Assembly: GCA_903905735.1 (NCBI GenBank)
Contig: CAIVHU010000071.1
Coordinates: 1 to 51,008, forward strand
Source of the DNA: an uncultured beta proteobacterium
Lineage (GTDB): Bacteria; Pseudomonadota; Gammaproteobacteria; Burkholderiales; Burkholderiaceae_C
Reading direction: 5' to 3'
Length of the DNA stretch: 51,008 nucleotides
Both the position numbers and the translations under genes were made by a program. Below, piece by piece: positions 43,336 through 51,008 of the stretch. Within the stretch, counting starts at the first letter, position 1, and every line of letters starts with the position of its first letter. Under the pieces are notes generated by a model. That model was not told the DNA's origin, did not search any database, and was given only the letters and a program-made list of their open reading frames with translations.

Positions 43336-46300
43336 ATGAAAAACGCAGAATTCGGTAAAACCTTGGTGATTGCAGAAAAGCCGTCGGTGGCGCAGGACAT
43401 CGTCCGCGCGCTCACCCCGGTGGCGGGCAAGTTCGAAAAGCACGACGAACATTTCGAAAACGACAGCTACGTGGTGTCGAGCGCGGTGGGTCATCTGGTG
43501 GAAATCGAAGCGCCCGAGGCCTATGACGTGAAGCGCGGCAAATGGAGTTTTGCCCACTTGCCAGTGATTCCGCCGCACTTTGACCTGAAACCCGTGGACA
43601 AGACCAAAACCCGCCTCAACGCGGTGGTGAAACTGGCCAAACGCAAGGACGTGGGCCAACTCATCAACGCCTGCGACGCGGGCCGCGAAGGAGAGCTGAT
43701 CTTCCGGCTGATCGAGCAATACGCGGGTGGCGCCAAGCCGCTGGGCAAACCAGTGAGCCGTCTATGGTTGCAGTCCATGACACCGCAAGCCATCCGCGAC
43801 GGCTTCAATGCCCTGCGCACCAACGCGCAGATGCAGCCGCTGGCCGATGCCGCGCGCTGCCGTTCCGAGGCCGACTGGCTGGTCGGCATCAATGGCACGC
43901 GTGCCATGACGGCCTTCAATTCGCGCGACGGTGGCTTCTTTCTGACCACCGTGGGCAGGGTGCAAACGCCCACGCTCTCCGTGGTGGTGGAGCGTGAGGA
44001 ACTGATCCGTGGCTTTGTCTCGCGCGATTATTGGGAAATCCACGCCACGTTCGCCGCGCAAGCAGGCGACTACCCGGCCAAATGGTTTGACCCCAAACAC
44101 AAGCGCGATGCCGACGATGCAGAAAAGAAGGCCGATCGTGTCTGGACGCAGCGCGAGGCGCAGGCCATTGCCGATGCGGTGCGCGGCCAGCAAGCCACTG
44201 TCACTGAAGAAAGCAAACCCACCACCCAAGCTTCTCCCTTGCTGTTTGACCTGACCAGCCTGCAGCGTGAAGCCAATGGCAAATTCGGTTTTTCTGCCAA
44301 AACCACGCTGTCGATCGCACAGAGCCTCTACGAGCGCCACAAGGCGCTGACCTACCCGCGTACCGATTCACGCGCGCTGCCTGAAGACTACGTGCCGGTG
44401 GTCAAAGAAACCTTCGAGATGCTGGCCCACTCGGGCATGCGGCACCTGGCACCGCACGCCTTGACGGCGCTGAACAACAACTACATCCGCCCGTCCAAAC
44501 GGATTTTCGACAACAGCAAGGTCAGTGATCACTTTGCCATCATCCCCACGCTGCAAGCGCCCAGCGGGCTATCAGAAGCAGAGCAAAAGCTATACGATCT
44601 GGTGGTCAAACGCTTCATGGCGGTGTTTTTCCCGAGTGCCGAATACCAAGTCACCACGCGGATTTCGACGGTTGCCGCCACACCAGTCAACCACAACTTC
44701 AAGACCGAAGGCAAGGTGCTGGTGCGCCCGGGCTGGCTGGCCATTTACGGCAAGGAAGCCGCCGACGAGGTGGCGGATGCCAAAGACGGCGACAAGGGCC
44801 AGAGCCTGGTGCCGGTCGCCCCCGGCGAAAGGGTCAAGACGGAGTCGGTCGATCCCGCGGGTCTGAAAACCCGACCCCCAGCCCGGTATTCAGAAGCCAC
44901 CTTGCTCGGTGCGATGGAAGGCGCCGGCAAGACCGTGGAAGACGACGAGCTGCGCGAAGCCATGCAGGAAAAAGGCCTGGGCACGCCCGCCACCCGCGCC
45001 AGCATCATTGAAGGCCTGATCTCCGAGAAATACATGCTGCGCGAAGGCCGTGAGCTGATTCCCACCGCCAAGGCCTTCCAGCTGATGACGCTCTTGCGCG
45101 GCCTGGGTGTGGAAGAGCTCTCCAAAGCCGAACTCACCGGCGACTGGGAATTCAAGCTCAACCAGATGGAGCACGGCAAACTGAGCCGCGCCCAGTTCAT
45201 GGCCGAAATTGCCGCCATGACTGAGCGCATCGTCAAAAAAGCCAAGGAATACGACCGCGACACCGTGCCCGGCAACTACGCCACCCTGAGTTCACCCTGC
45301 CCCAACTGCGGCGGTGTGGTGAAGGAAAACTACCGCCGTTACGCCTGCACCGGGGCCGATGGCCAAAGCGACGGCTGCGGCTTCTCGTTTGGCAAAACCC
45401 CAGCTGGCCGCACCTTTGAGCTGGCCGAGGTGGAGCAATTCCTGCGCGACAAAAAGATCGGCCCGCTGGACGGTTTCCGCTCCAAGGCCGGTTGGCCATT
45501 CACCGCCGCGATGGTCATCAAGTTTGACGAGGAAGCCAAAAACTACAAGCTCGAATTTGACTTTGGCGACGACAAGAAGGGCGAAGAAACTGGCGAATTG
45601 GTCGATTTCTCTGGCCAAACCAGCCTCGGCTCGTGCCCCAAATGTGGCTCGGCGGTGTTTGAACACGGCAAGAACTACGTCTGCGCAAAGTCGGTGCCAA
45701 CCGATGCGCAGCCCACGCCCAGTTGCGACTTCAAGACCGGCCAGGTGATCCTGCAGCAACCCGTCGAGCGCGAGCAGATGACCAAGCTGCTGGCCACCGG
45801 CAAGACCGATCTGCTCGACAAGTTCGTGTCCATGCGCACCCGGCGCGCCTTCAAGGCCATGCTGGTGTGGGACGCGGCCGAGGGCAAAGTGAATTTCGAG
45901 TTTGCACCAAGCAAATTCCCGCCGCGCAAAACCGCCGCCGCGCCGCTAACTCGTGCGGCAGTTGCTGCGAAAAAAGTAGCTACTAGCGCAGGTGGAACGG
46001 GGGCTACAGGCACAAAAGGCTTGAAGACCAGCGCAACGGCCAGCAAAACTTCTGTGAAGTCCACCGCCAAGAAAACGGCGACCAAGACCGCCAGCAAAGC
46101 CGTCGCCAAAGCGCCGCGCAAAGCTCCAGCAGCAGGCACTGGCTCCACGCCCAGCGCGGCATTGGCAGCGGTGATTGGCAGTGAGCCCATCGCCCGCGCC
46201 CAGGTCATCAAGAAGCTGTGGGACTACATCAAGGCCAACAACCTGCAGGACGCGACCAACAAACGCGCCATCAACGCCGATGCCAAGCTGCTAGCGGTGT

Positions 46301-46362
46301 TTGGCCAGCCACAAGTGAGCATGTTTGAACTGGCGGGGATTGTGGGCAAGCATTTGGGGTGA
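43336..46362 (+). CDS. topB: DNA topoisomerase III with lysine-rich linker and C-terminal SWIB domain
   Basis: 1008 residues from MKNAEFGKTLVIAEKPSVAQ. The Toprim domain (VIAEKPSVAQDIVRALTP, DAGREGELIFRL), the catalytic Tyr near residue 340 (TYPRTDSRALP) and the type IA core are complete; two zinc-ribbon regions follow (CPNCGG near 655, CPKCGS near 775). This decatenates DNA and resolves recombination or replication junctions. The C-terminus is unusual: residues about 870-930 are Lys/Ala-rich (STAKKTATKTASKAVAKAP), like histone H1, and residues about 938-1008 are a SWIB/MDM2 domain. Residues about 879-896 (VATSAGGTGATGTKGLK) come from a repeat copy. The start chosen lacks a strong ribosome site but is where homology begins. 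Confidence 0.97.
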   Translation: MKNAEFGKTLVIAEKPSVAQDIVRALTPVAGKFEKHDEHFENDSYVVSSAVGHLVEIEAPEAYDVKRGKWSFAHLPVIPPHFDLKPVDKTKTRLNAVVKLAKRKDVGQLINACDAGREGELIFRLIEQYAGGAKPLGKPVSRLWLQSMTPQAIRDGFNALRTNAQMQPLADAARCRSEADWLVGINGTRAMTAFNSRDGGFFLTTVGRVQTPTLSVVVEREELIRGFVSRDYWEIHATFAAQAGDYPAKWFDPKHKRDADDAEKKADRVWTQREAQAIADAVRGQQATVTEESKPTTQASPLLFDLTSLQREANGKFGFSAKTTLSIAQSLYERHKALTYPRTDSRALPEDYVPVVKETFEMLAHSGMRHLAPHALTALNNNYIRPSKRIFDNSKVSDHFAIIPTLQAPSGLSEAEQKLYDLVVKRFMAVFFPSAEYQVTTRISTVAATPVNHNFKTEGKVLVRPGWLAIYGKEAADEVADAKDGDKGQSLVPVAPGERVKTESVDPAGLKTRPPARYSEATLLGAMEGAGKTVEDDELREAMQEKGLGTPATRASIIEGLISEKYMLREGRELIPTAKAFQLMTLLRGLGVEELSKAELTGDWEFKLNQMEHGKLSRAQFMAEIAAMTERIVKKAKEYDRDTVPGNYATLSSPCPNCGGVVKENYRRYACTGADGQSDGCGFSFGKTPAGRTFELAEVEQFLRDKKIGPLDGFRSKAGWPFTAAMVIKFDEEAKNYKLEFDFGDDKKGEETGELVDFSGQTSLGSCPKCGSAVFEHGKNYVCAKSVPTDAQPTPSCDFKTGQVILQQPVEREQMTKLLATGKTDLLDKFVSMRTRRAFKAMLVWDAAEGKVNFEFAPSKFPPRKTAAAPLTRAAVAAKKVATSAGGTGATGTKGLKTSATASKTSVKSTAKKTATKTASKAVAKAPRKAPAAGTGSTPSAALAAVIGSEPIARAQVIKKLWDYIKANNLQDATNKRAINADAKLLAVFGQPQVSMFELAGIVGKHLG
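45969..46024 (+). repeat. GGGCTAGAGGCC-type repeat inside topB (copy H)
   Basis: Reads AAAAAAGTAGCTACTAGCGC, GGAACGGGGGCTACAGGC and AAAAGGCTTGAA. It shares GGAACGGGGGCTA with intergenic copy A. It is sense, and in the same frame as the copies in argC, yggS and the dehydrogenase gene. It lies at the start of the lysine-rich tail, away from the enzyme core. Confidence 0.82.
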
Positions 46363-46469
46363 GGAGGTCGCAGATTGCGACGACCTTGCCCATTTCAGCG
46401 CCGGAGATTGGGAGGCTTTGACCGTCAAATCACTGTGATTCTGGCGGTGCGATACAAAAACGAACTGGG

Positions 46470-47087
46470 CTACTGATCCAGCCACTCGCAAATCGGCTGC
46501 CACTGCGCCAGGTCGCGCACCGCGCGCTCGGGGGCCAGGTCAAACACGGTGAGGCCACGCGCGGCGAGCTGAATGTAGTTTTGCGTATTCCGCACGAAGC
46601 CGAGCACCGGCAGCCCGGTGGATTCGACAAAGCTGCGCAATTCCTCGGCGGCGCGGGTGCGCTCATCGACCCGCATGCCGACGATGCCGATCTGCGTCCT
46701 CAATGTGTACCTGCTCTCACTCAACTCATCCAGAAAATCTTTGGTGGCAAAGATGTCAAACACGCTGGGCTGCAGCGGCACCACCACCTTGTGCGCCAGC
46801 TTCAGGATGTCCTTGAGGCGTTTGCCGTGTAGCCCGGCCGGTGTGTCCAGCACCACGTGGGTGGTGCCTTTGGGTGGCTTGGCGATGTCGTCGCGGTCCA
46901 CTTCCCAGCTGCTGATGGCTCGCGCGGTGTCTGGCCGCAGTGACAGCCAGAGTTTGCTGGACTGCTGGCGGTCAGCATCACCCAGCATCACCGCATGGCC
47001 CTGGCTCGCGAAGTAGCCCGCGATCTGCGTCGAAAGCGTCGATTTGCCCACGCCACCTTTGGGGTTGGCAACCACAATCACTGGCAT
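46470..47087 (-). CDS. Orphan ParA/MinD-family ATPase
   Basis: 205 residues. The deviant Walker A motif KGGVGKST is at residues about 10-17, Walker A' (GDADRQQSS) and Walker B (HVVLDTPAGLHG) follow, and the fold ends at AARGLTVFDLAPERAVRDLAQWQP. Short ParA proteins without an N-terminal DNA-binding domain position chromosome regions, plasmids, chemoreceptor clusters or microcompartments on the nucleoid. No ParB or cargo gene lies beside it, so the cargo is unknown. The gene stands alone; its closest neighbour is the topB SWIB end, 107 bp away and converging. Confidence 0.93.
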   Translation of the reverse strand: MPVIVVANPKGGVGKSTLSTQIAGYFASQGHAVMLGDADRQQSSKLWLSLRPDTARAISSWEVDRDDIAKPPKGTTHVVLDTPAGLHGKRLKDILKLAHKVVVPLQPSVFDIFATKDFLDELSESRYTLRTQIGIVGMRVDERTRAAEELRSFVESTGLPVLGFVRNTQNYIQLAARGLTVFDLAPERAVRDLAQWQPICEWLDQ

Positions 47088-47100
47088 AAATACTCCTGAT

Positions 47101-47155
47101 TCAATAGCTTCTTGCGCTTGTATTTAAAAGGCTAGAGGCCTAAAAGGCATAACAA
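47101..47155 (+). repeat. GGGCTAGAGGCC-type repeat upstream of the ParA gene (copy D)
   Basis: Reads TCAATAGCTTCTTGCGC, TTTAAAAGGCTAGAGGCC and AAAAGGCATAACAAC. It sits between the ParA start (47087) and the AIM24 gene end (47162) and closely matches copies C and E. No net effect on a coding frame. Confidence 0.88.
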
Positions 47156-47161
47156 CCTGGC

Positions 47162-47977
47162 TTAGTCACTCTCACCTCCGAGCAGACCACCCAGCAGGCC
47201 GCCGCCCAGCACCGCGCCACCCAGCATCGAGCCCTCACCGACCGAGCGCCCACCGGCCGCAGGGGCTGAGGCCATGATGCGGTTGGCCAGACGCGACAGC
47301 GGCAAGGATTGCAGCCAGATCTTGCCAGGGCCACGTAGGGTGGCAAAAAACAGGCCTTCGCCACCAAACAGCGCCGATTTGATCTTGCCAACGTACTGGA
47401 TATCAAAGTCCACGCCGGGCTGGTACGCCACCACGCAGCCGGTGTCCACACGCATCATTTCGCCAGGTGCCAGGGTGCGCTCCATCAGCGTGCCGCCAGC
47501 ATGGATGAAAGCCATGCCATCGCCGTCGAGCTTTTGCAAGATGAAGCCTTCGCCGCCAAACAGGCCGGTACCCAATTTTTTCTGGAAGGCAATCCCCAGC
47601 GACACTCCTTTGGCAGCGCATAAAAAGGCATCTTTCTGGCACAGCAGCGTGCCGCCAAGCTCCGCCAGATTCATCGGCAAGATCTTGCCCGGGTAAGGTG
47701 CGGCAAACGCCACGCGCTGCTTGCTTCTGCCCGTGTTCTGGAACACGGTGGTGAACAGTGTCTCGCCGGTGAGCAGCCGCTTGCCCGCGCCCATGAGTTT
47801 GCCAAACAGGCCGCCCTGCTGCGAGCCGTCGCCAAACACCGTGTCCATCTGGATGTCGGACTGCATGTACATCATGGCTCCGGCTTCACCCACCGCCGCT
47901 TCGCCGGGGTCGAGCTCCACTTCGACATACTGCATCTCGTTGCCAAAAATCTCGTAATCCACCACATCCATTGCCAT
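47162..47977 (-). CDS. TIGR00266/AIM24-family protein
   Basis: 271 residues from [20 protein letters not shown], with AGGAG six bases before the second of two adjacent ATGs. The AIM24-type beta-sandwich is seen in [35 protein letters not shown] and [36 protein letters not shown]. It ends with a glycine-rich tail ([17 protein letters not shown]). Bacterial members are of unknown function; mitochondrial AIM24 supports cristae architecture. The glycine tail suggests membrane association or oligomerisation. It is not in an operon with ParA beyond sharing the strand, 74 bp apart. Confidence 0.9.
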   Translation of the reverse strand: MAMDVVDYEIFGNEMQYVEVELDPGEAAVGEAGAMMYMQSDIQMDTVFGDGSQQGGLFGKLMGAGKRLLTGETLFTTVFQNTGRSKQRVAFAAPYPGKILPMNLAELGGTLLCQKDAFLCAAKGVSLGIAFQKKLGTGLFGGEGFILQKLDGDGMAFIHAGGTLMERTLAPGEMMRVDTGCVVAYQPGVDFDIQYVGKIKSALFGGEGLFFATLRGPGKIWLQSLPLSRLANRIMASAPAAGGRSVGEGSMLGGAVLGGGLLGGLLGGESD

Positions 47978-48190
47978 CATTTGCTCCTGAAAACGGCTGC
48001 GCCACACGGCTTGCCTGACCGAACGATAGCAAGATTTTCCCGGCATTCAGGTAATTCGCAGCGATTCACGCCACCGCCCTATCGGTGACACCAAAATGTC
48101 ATTAAAGTGTCGTACTCTGGCGCGTTGGCAAGAGGGCTCGAGATTGAGTCGGCTGCCGAACATTTATTCATCAACCCCAAAGGACTCACC

Positions 48191-49258
48191 ATGAAAATCC
48201 GCTTCTCTTTGATGGCTGTCAGCATCGCTGCCCTGGCGTGTGCCGGTGTGGCACAAGCCCAGGAAAAAACCTTGCGTCTATTGACCTGGGATGGTTACGC
48301 GCCGGCTGATGTGGTGGCGCAGTTCGAGAAGGAAAGCGGTTACAAGGTCGAAATCACGATGTCCAACAACGAGGAGATGATCTCCAAGCTGCGCGCCACC
48401 GGCGGTGCCGGCTTTGATCTGGCCCAGCCGTCGCAAGACCGCATTGCCGGCCCGCAAGCCGAGTTTGGCATTTACAAGCCGATGGATCTGAAAAAGGTCA
48501 AGACCAATTTGTTCATTCCTTCGATGCTGGAAGCTACCAAGAAAAACACCACGGTGGCTGGCAAAGTCTATGGTCTGCCAGACATCTGGGGCACCGATGG
48601 GCTGGTGGTTAACACCAAGCTGGCCAAGATGACCGATTACCCTGACTTGTGCAAGCCCGAGTTCGCCGGCAAAGTCGCTTATCGCCTGAAGCGCCCGACC
48701 CTGCTGGCGTTTGCGTTTGCCTCTGGCAAGAACCCGTTTGCGCTTTACAACAACCCCAAAGCTTATGGCGAGTTGATGGATGACGTGGGCAAGACCATGA
48801 TTGCCTGCAAGCCCAACGTCAAGTTCTACTGGGACAACAAGGATCAGTTGCTCAACGGCATGCGTGCTGGCGAAATTGTCGGTGCCATGATGTGGGACAC
48901 GGGTGGCTGGAAGCTCAACAGCGAAAATCCTGACATCCAGTTCATCGCGCCCAAATCAGGCGCCATGGGCTGGATCGATACCTTTGCCATCCCCGCCAAG
49001 GGCAAGAACGACGCAGCGGCCTACGCCTGGATCAACTTCACGATGCGCCCAGAAATTGCCGCCAAGGTGGCCGGCTCTGCGGGCAACTTCACTGCCTCCC
49101 AAGGTGCTGACCAGTTGATGGATGCCAAGCTCAAAGCCCAGTTTGCCGCCAGCTTCCCTGCAGCCGCGCTGAAAAACGTGAAGTGGTACCCGGCGGTGCC
49201 CGCTGGCCTGGAAGACATCGAAGGCCGTGTGCTCGATCGCATCAAGGCCGCCAATTAA
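48191..49258 (+). CDS. Periplasmic polyamine-type solute-binding protein (PotD/PotF-like)
   Basis: About 355 residues from MKIRFSLMAVSIAALACAGV, a signal peptide with cleavage near AQAQ; AAAGGA lies upstream. It is a family 1/8 (spermidine/putrescine) binding protein: LRLLTWDGYAPADVVAQFEK, VYGLPDIWGTDGLVVNT, and a C-terminal region with AYAWINFTMRPEIAAKVAGSAGN. Transporters of this class import putrescine, spermidine or related compounds; the ligand is not settled. It precedes the ATPase gene by six bases, so they form one operon with the permease that follows. Confidence 0.9.
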   Translation: MKIRFSLMAVSIAALACAGVAQAQEKTLRLLTWDGYAPADVVAQFEKESGYKVEITMSNNEEMISKLRATGGAGFDLAQPSQDRIAGPQAEFGIYKPMDLKKVKTNLFIPSMLEATKKNTTVAGKVYGLPDIWGTDGLVVNTKLAKMTDYPDLCKPEFAGKVAYRLKRPTLLAFAFASGKNPFALYNNPKAYGELMDDVGKTMIACKPNVKFYWDNKDQLLNGMRAGEIVGAMMWDTGGWKLNSENPDIQFIAPKSGAMGWIDTFAIPAKGKNDAAAYAWINFTMRPEIAAKVAGSAGNFTASQGADQLMDAKLKAQFAASFPAAALKNVKWYPAVPAGLEDIEGRVLDRIKAAN

Positions 49259-49264
49259 TCGACT

Positions 49265-50434
49265 TTGGCGTTGAGTTCTCCCACGACAGTTGCGGCCGCG
49301 CCTTCAGGGGCGACGCAACCTGACCTGCAAGCCACCCGCGTGGCCAAGCACTACGGTGCTTTCCGCGCGGTGGACGATTTGTCGTTCTCGGTGGCGCGCG
49401 GCAGTTTTTTCTCGATCCTCGGGCCGTCGGGCTGCGGCAAAACCACGCTGTTACGCATGGTGGCCGGGTTCCTGAGCCAGGATTCGGGCGACGTGTTCAT
49501 TGGCGGCAAGCCCATGAATGGCGTGCCGCCCAACAAGCGCCCGGTGAACATGGTGTTTCAGCATCTGGCGCTGTTTCCGATGATGAGCGTGGGCGATAAC
49601 GTCGGCTACGGCCTGGCGCGCCGGGGCGTGGCCAAGGACGAGATCAAACGCCGCGTGGGCGACATGCTGGAGCGTGTCAGCCTGGCCGGGGCGCAAAACA
49701 AGCGTGTCGATCAGCTCTCGGGCGGGCAAAAACAGCGCGTGGCGATTGCCCGCAGCCTGGTGCTGGAGCCCACGTTGCTGCTGCTGGACGAACCGCTGGG
49801 CGCGCTGGATCTGAAGCTGCGCGAGCACATGAAGATCGAGCTCAAGCAGTTGCAAGCCGCCTTCGGCACCACCTTTGTTTACATCACGCACGACCAGTCT
49901 GAAGCGCTGGTGCTGTCGGACCATGTGGCGGTGATGAACCATGGCCGTTTTGAGCAGGTGGGCACACCTCAGCAGCTGTATTACGAGCCACAGACGCCTT
50001 TTGTGGCGGGTTTTGTCGGTGCCAACAACCGCGTGGCGGGCCGCGCGACCGAGGTCCAGGGCAACACCGTCACGGTGACCAGCGCCGACGGGCTGGTGCT
50101 ACCGGCGCGCGCCATTGGCAAGGTGAGCCGTGGTGACGCCGTCGAAGCCTTTGTGCGCCCCGAAGTGGCGCGGCTGGCGCGCAGCGCCTCGGTCTTGACG
50201 GACGCGGGCTTGCCGCATTTCAGTGCCAAGGTGGAAAGCCTGCTGTTTGACGGTGCCAACTCTGCCGTGCTGTTGCACGAAACGCAGTCGCATGCCGAGT
50301 TCCGCATCGCCTTGCCGCAAACGGGTGAGTTCGCTGACCTGCGCGTCGGCGAAACTGTGGCCTTTGGCTTTGACCCGCAGCGTGCCGTGTGTTTTGCCGC
50401 AAGCACCACGGCCAACGAGCATGTCTTCAGCTGA
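49265..50434 (+). CDS. ABC transporter ATP-binding subunit (PotA/PotG-like)
   Basis: 389 residues. The ABC domain has Walker A GPSGCGKTT near residue 53, the LSGGQKQRVAIARSL signature near 149, Walker B LLLDEPLGALD and the H loop ITHDQSEALVLSD. The C-terminal part (about 240-389) is a TOBE-type regulatory domain. It energises the importer encoded around it. The apparent TTG start has no good ribosome site; the true start may lie anywhere in the first 25 residues. Its stop overlaps the permease start by 14 bp. Confidence 0.93.
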   Translation: MALSSPTTVAAAPSGATQPDLQATRVAKHYGAFRAVDDLSFSVARGSFFSILGPSGCGKTTLLRMVAGFLSQDSGDVFIGGKPMNGVPPNKRPVNMVFQHLALFPMMSVGDNVGYGLARRGVAKDEIKRRVGDMLERVSLAGAQNKRVDQLSGGQKQRVAIARSLVLEPTLLLLDEPLGALDLKLREHMKIELKQLQAAFGTTFVYITHDQSEALVLSDHVAVMNHGRFEQVGTPQQLYYEPQTPFVAGFVGANNRVAGRATEVQGNTVTVTSADGLVLPARAIGKVSRGDAVEAFVRPEVARLARSASVLTDAGLPHFSAKVESLLFDGANSAVLLHETQSHAEFRIALPQTGEFADLRVGETVAFGFDPQRAVCFAASTTANEHVFS

Positions 50435-51008
50435 CACCCCCAATGCCTCGCGCCACGCCGCGCGGCTGATGCTTTTGCTGCTGCTGACCCCGGCGCTGCT
50501 GTGGCTCATCGGACTGATCGTGCTGCCGCATGTGGAGTTGGGCATCTTGTCGTTGCGCGCCCGCGTGGCACCGCGTGTGTACGAGCCGAGTCTGGCGCAG
50601 TACCGCACCTTCATTGACGAGCCGCTGTACTGGCACACCTTCATGCGCACCGCGCTGATGTCGATTGCGGCCACGGCCATCACGCTTCTGATGGCGTTCC
50701 CGATGGCCTGGACGATTGCCAAACTGGTCAAAGGCAGGTCCAAATCCATGCTGTTTGTGATGTGCCTGATTCCGTTCTGGGTCAGTGAAACCGTGCGCAC
50801 GCTGGGCTGGATGATCTTGCTGCGCGAATCCGGCGTGTTGCCCGCTGTGCTGGTCTGGCTGGGCGTGACCCCGGCACCAGTGGAAATGCTCTACCACGAC
50901 GCCACGATTCTGGTCGGGCTGGTCTACACCTCGATGCTGTTCATGGTGATTCCGCTGATCAGCGCACTGGAAAGCCTGGACGACTCGCTGATCGAGGCCG
51001 CTTACGAC
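50421..51008 (+). CDS. ABC transporter permease (PotB-like), 5' part
   Basis: 196 residues, cut by the window edge. The reading begins MSSADTPNASRHAARLM with a hydrophobic helix (LLLLLTPALLWLIGLIVLP), then the inner-membrane domain with helices around TALMSIAATAITLLMAF and LFVMCLIPFWVSE. The sequence ends in SLIEAAYD, the start of the EAA loop that contacts the ATPase. It is the first of the two expected permeases of a spermidine/putrescine-type importer; the second should lie just past the edge. Confidence 0.9.
   Translation, partial: MSSADTPNASRHAARLMLLLLLTPALLWLIGLIVLPHVELGILSLRARVAPRVYEPSLAQYRTFIDEPLYWHTFMRTALMSIAATAITLLMAFPMAWTIAKLVKGRSKSMLFVMCLIPFWVSETVRTLGWMILLRESGVLPAVLVWLGVTPAPVEMLYHDATILVGLVYTSMLFMVIPLISALESLDDSLIEAAYD

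Noticed and set aside
46367..46381. Hairpin GTCGCA-GAT-TGCGAC after topB as a terminator
   Set aside because: The 6-bp stem has no T-run after it and could occur by chance.

Overview
The window is a GC-rich, densely coded stretch of a betaproteobacterial chromosome, most likely from the Comamonadaceae (Rhodoferax/Polaromonas/Acidovorax-like). This rests on the protein families and gene order seen here (pilT-pilU, sucC-sucD, recA-recX, a short PutA without a DNA-binding domain, topoisomerase III with a SWIB tail) and on the short repeats that interrupt genes. Taxonomy is an inference from memory; no search was run. No rRNA, tRNA or CRISPR array was seen.

Layout. 1-780: the 5' end of an IS110-family (IS1111-like) insertion sequence, cut by the window edge. 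1009-6215: a PAS chemoreceptor, arginase, a second chemoreceptor with a CheR-type tail, and a TlpA-like thioredoxin. 6226-9310: an apparently FNR-controlled operon (DUF302 protein, membrane-anchored octaheme cytochrome c, cytochrome b). 9405-15806: bifunctional proline dehydrogenase PutA, a hybrid GGDEF-EAL sensor and an Lrp-type regulator. 16138-22834: PLP-homeostasis protein, diguanylate cyclase, DegP-like protease, then the twitching ATPases pilT-pilU and a 3-hydroxyisobutyrate-dehydrogenase-like gene. 22842-25522: dolP-diaA-yraN facing rsmI, as in E. coli but without lpoA. 25555-32754: an M48 protease, an acetyl-CoA hydrolase/transferase, and a PP2C-FHA-GAF/GspE operon. 33140-38341: sucD-sucC, argC, recX-recA with an SOS box and a 102-bp MITE upstream. 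38420-43262: MarR regulator, a TctD/TctE-like two-component pair, a SPOR-like protein, birA and a SET-domain methyltransferase. 43336-47977: topoisomerase III fused to a lysine-rich tail and SWIB domain, an orphan ParA and an AIM24/TIGR00266 protein. 48191-end: the start of a polyamine-type ABC transporter operon.

The most unusual signals are: (1) a roughly 50-60 bp repeat with the core GGGCTAGAGGCC, present about nine times, including inside putA (twice), yggS, argC, topB and a dehydrogenase gene, where it is translated, and at the recA stop codon; the four sense-oriented copies are read in one shared frame; (2) a SET-domain lysine methyltransferase divergent from a topoisomerase III carrying a histone-H1-like lysine tail and a SWIB domain; (3) a MITE with perfect 16-bp inverted ends and an 8-bp target duplication beside the recA SOS box; (4) an octaheme cytochrome whose best start codon lies in a different frame from the body, separated by a run of six A; (5) an FNR-type promoter placing this cytochrome operon under anaerobic control.
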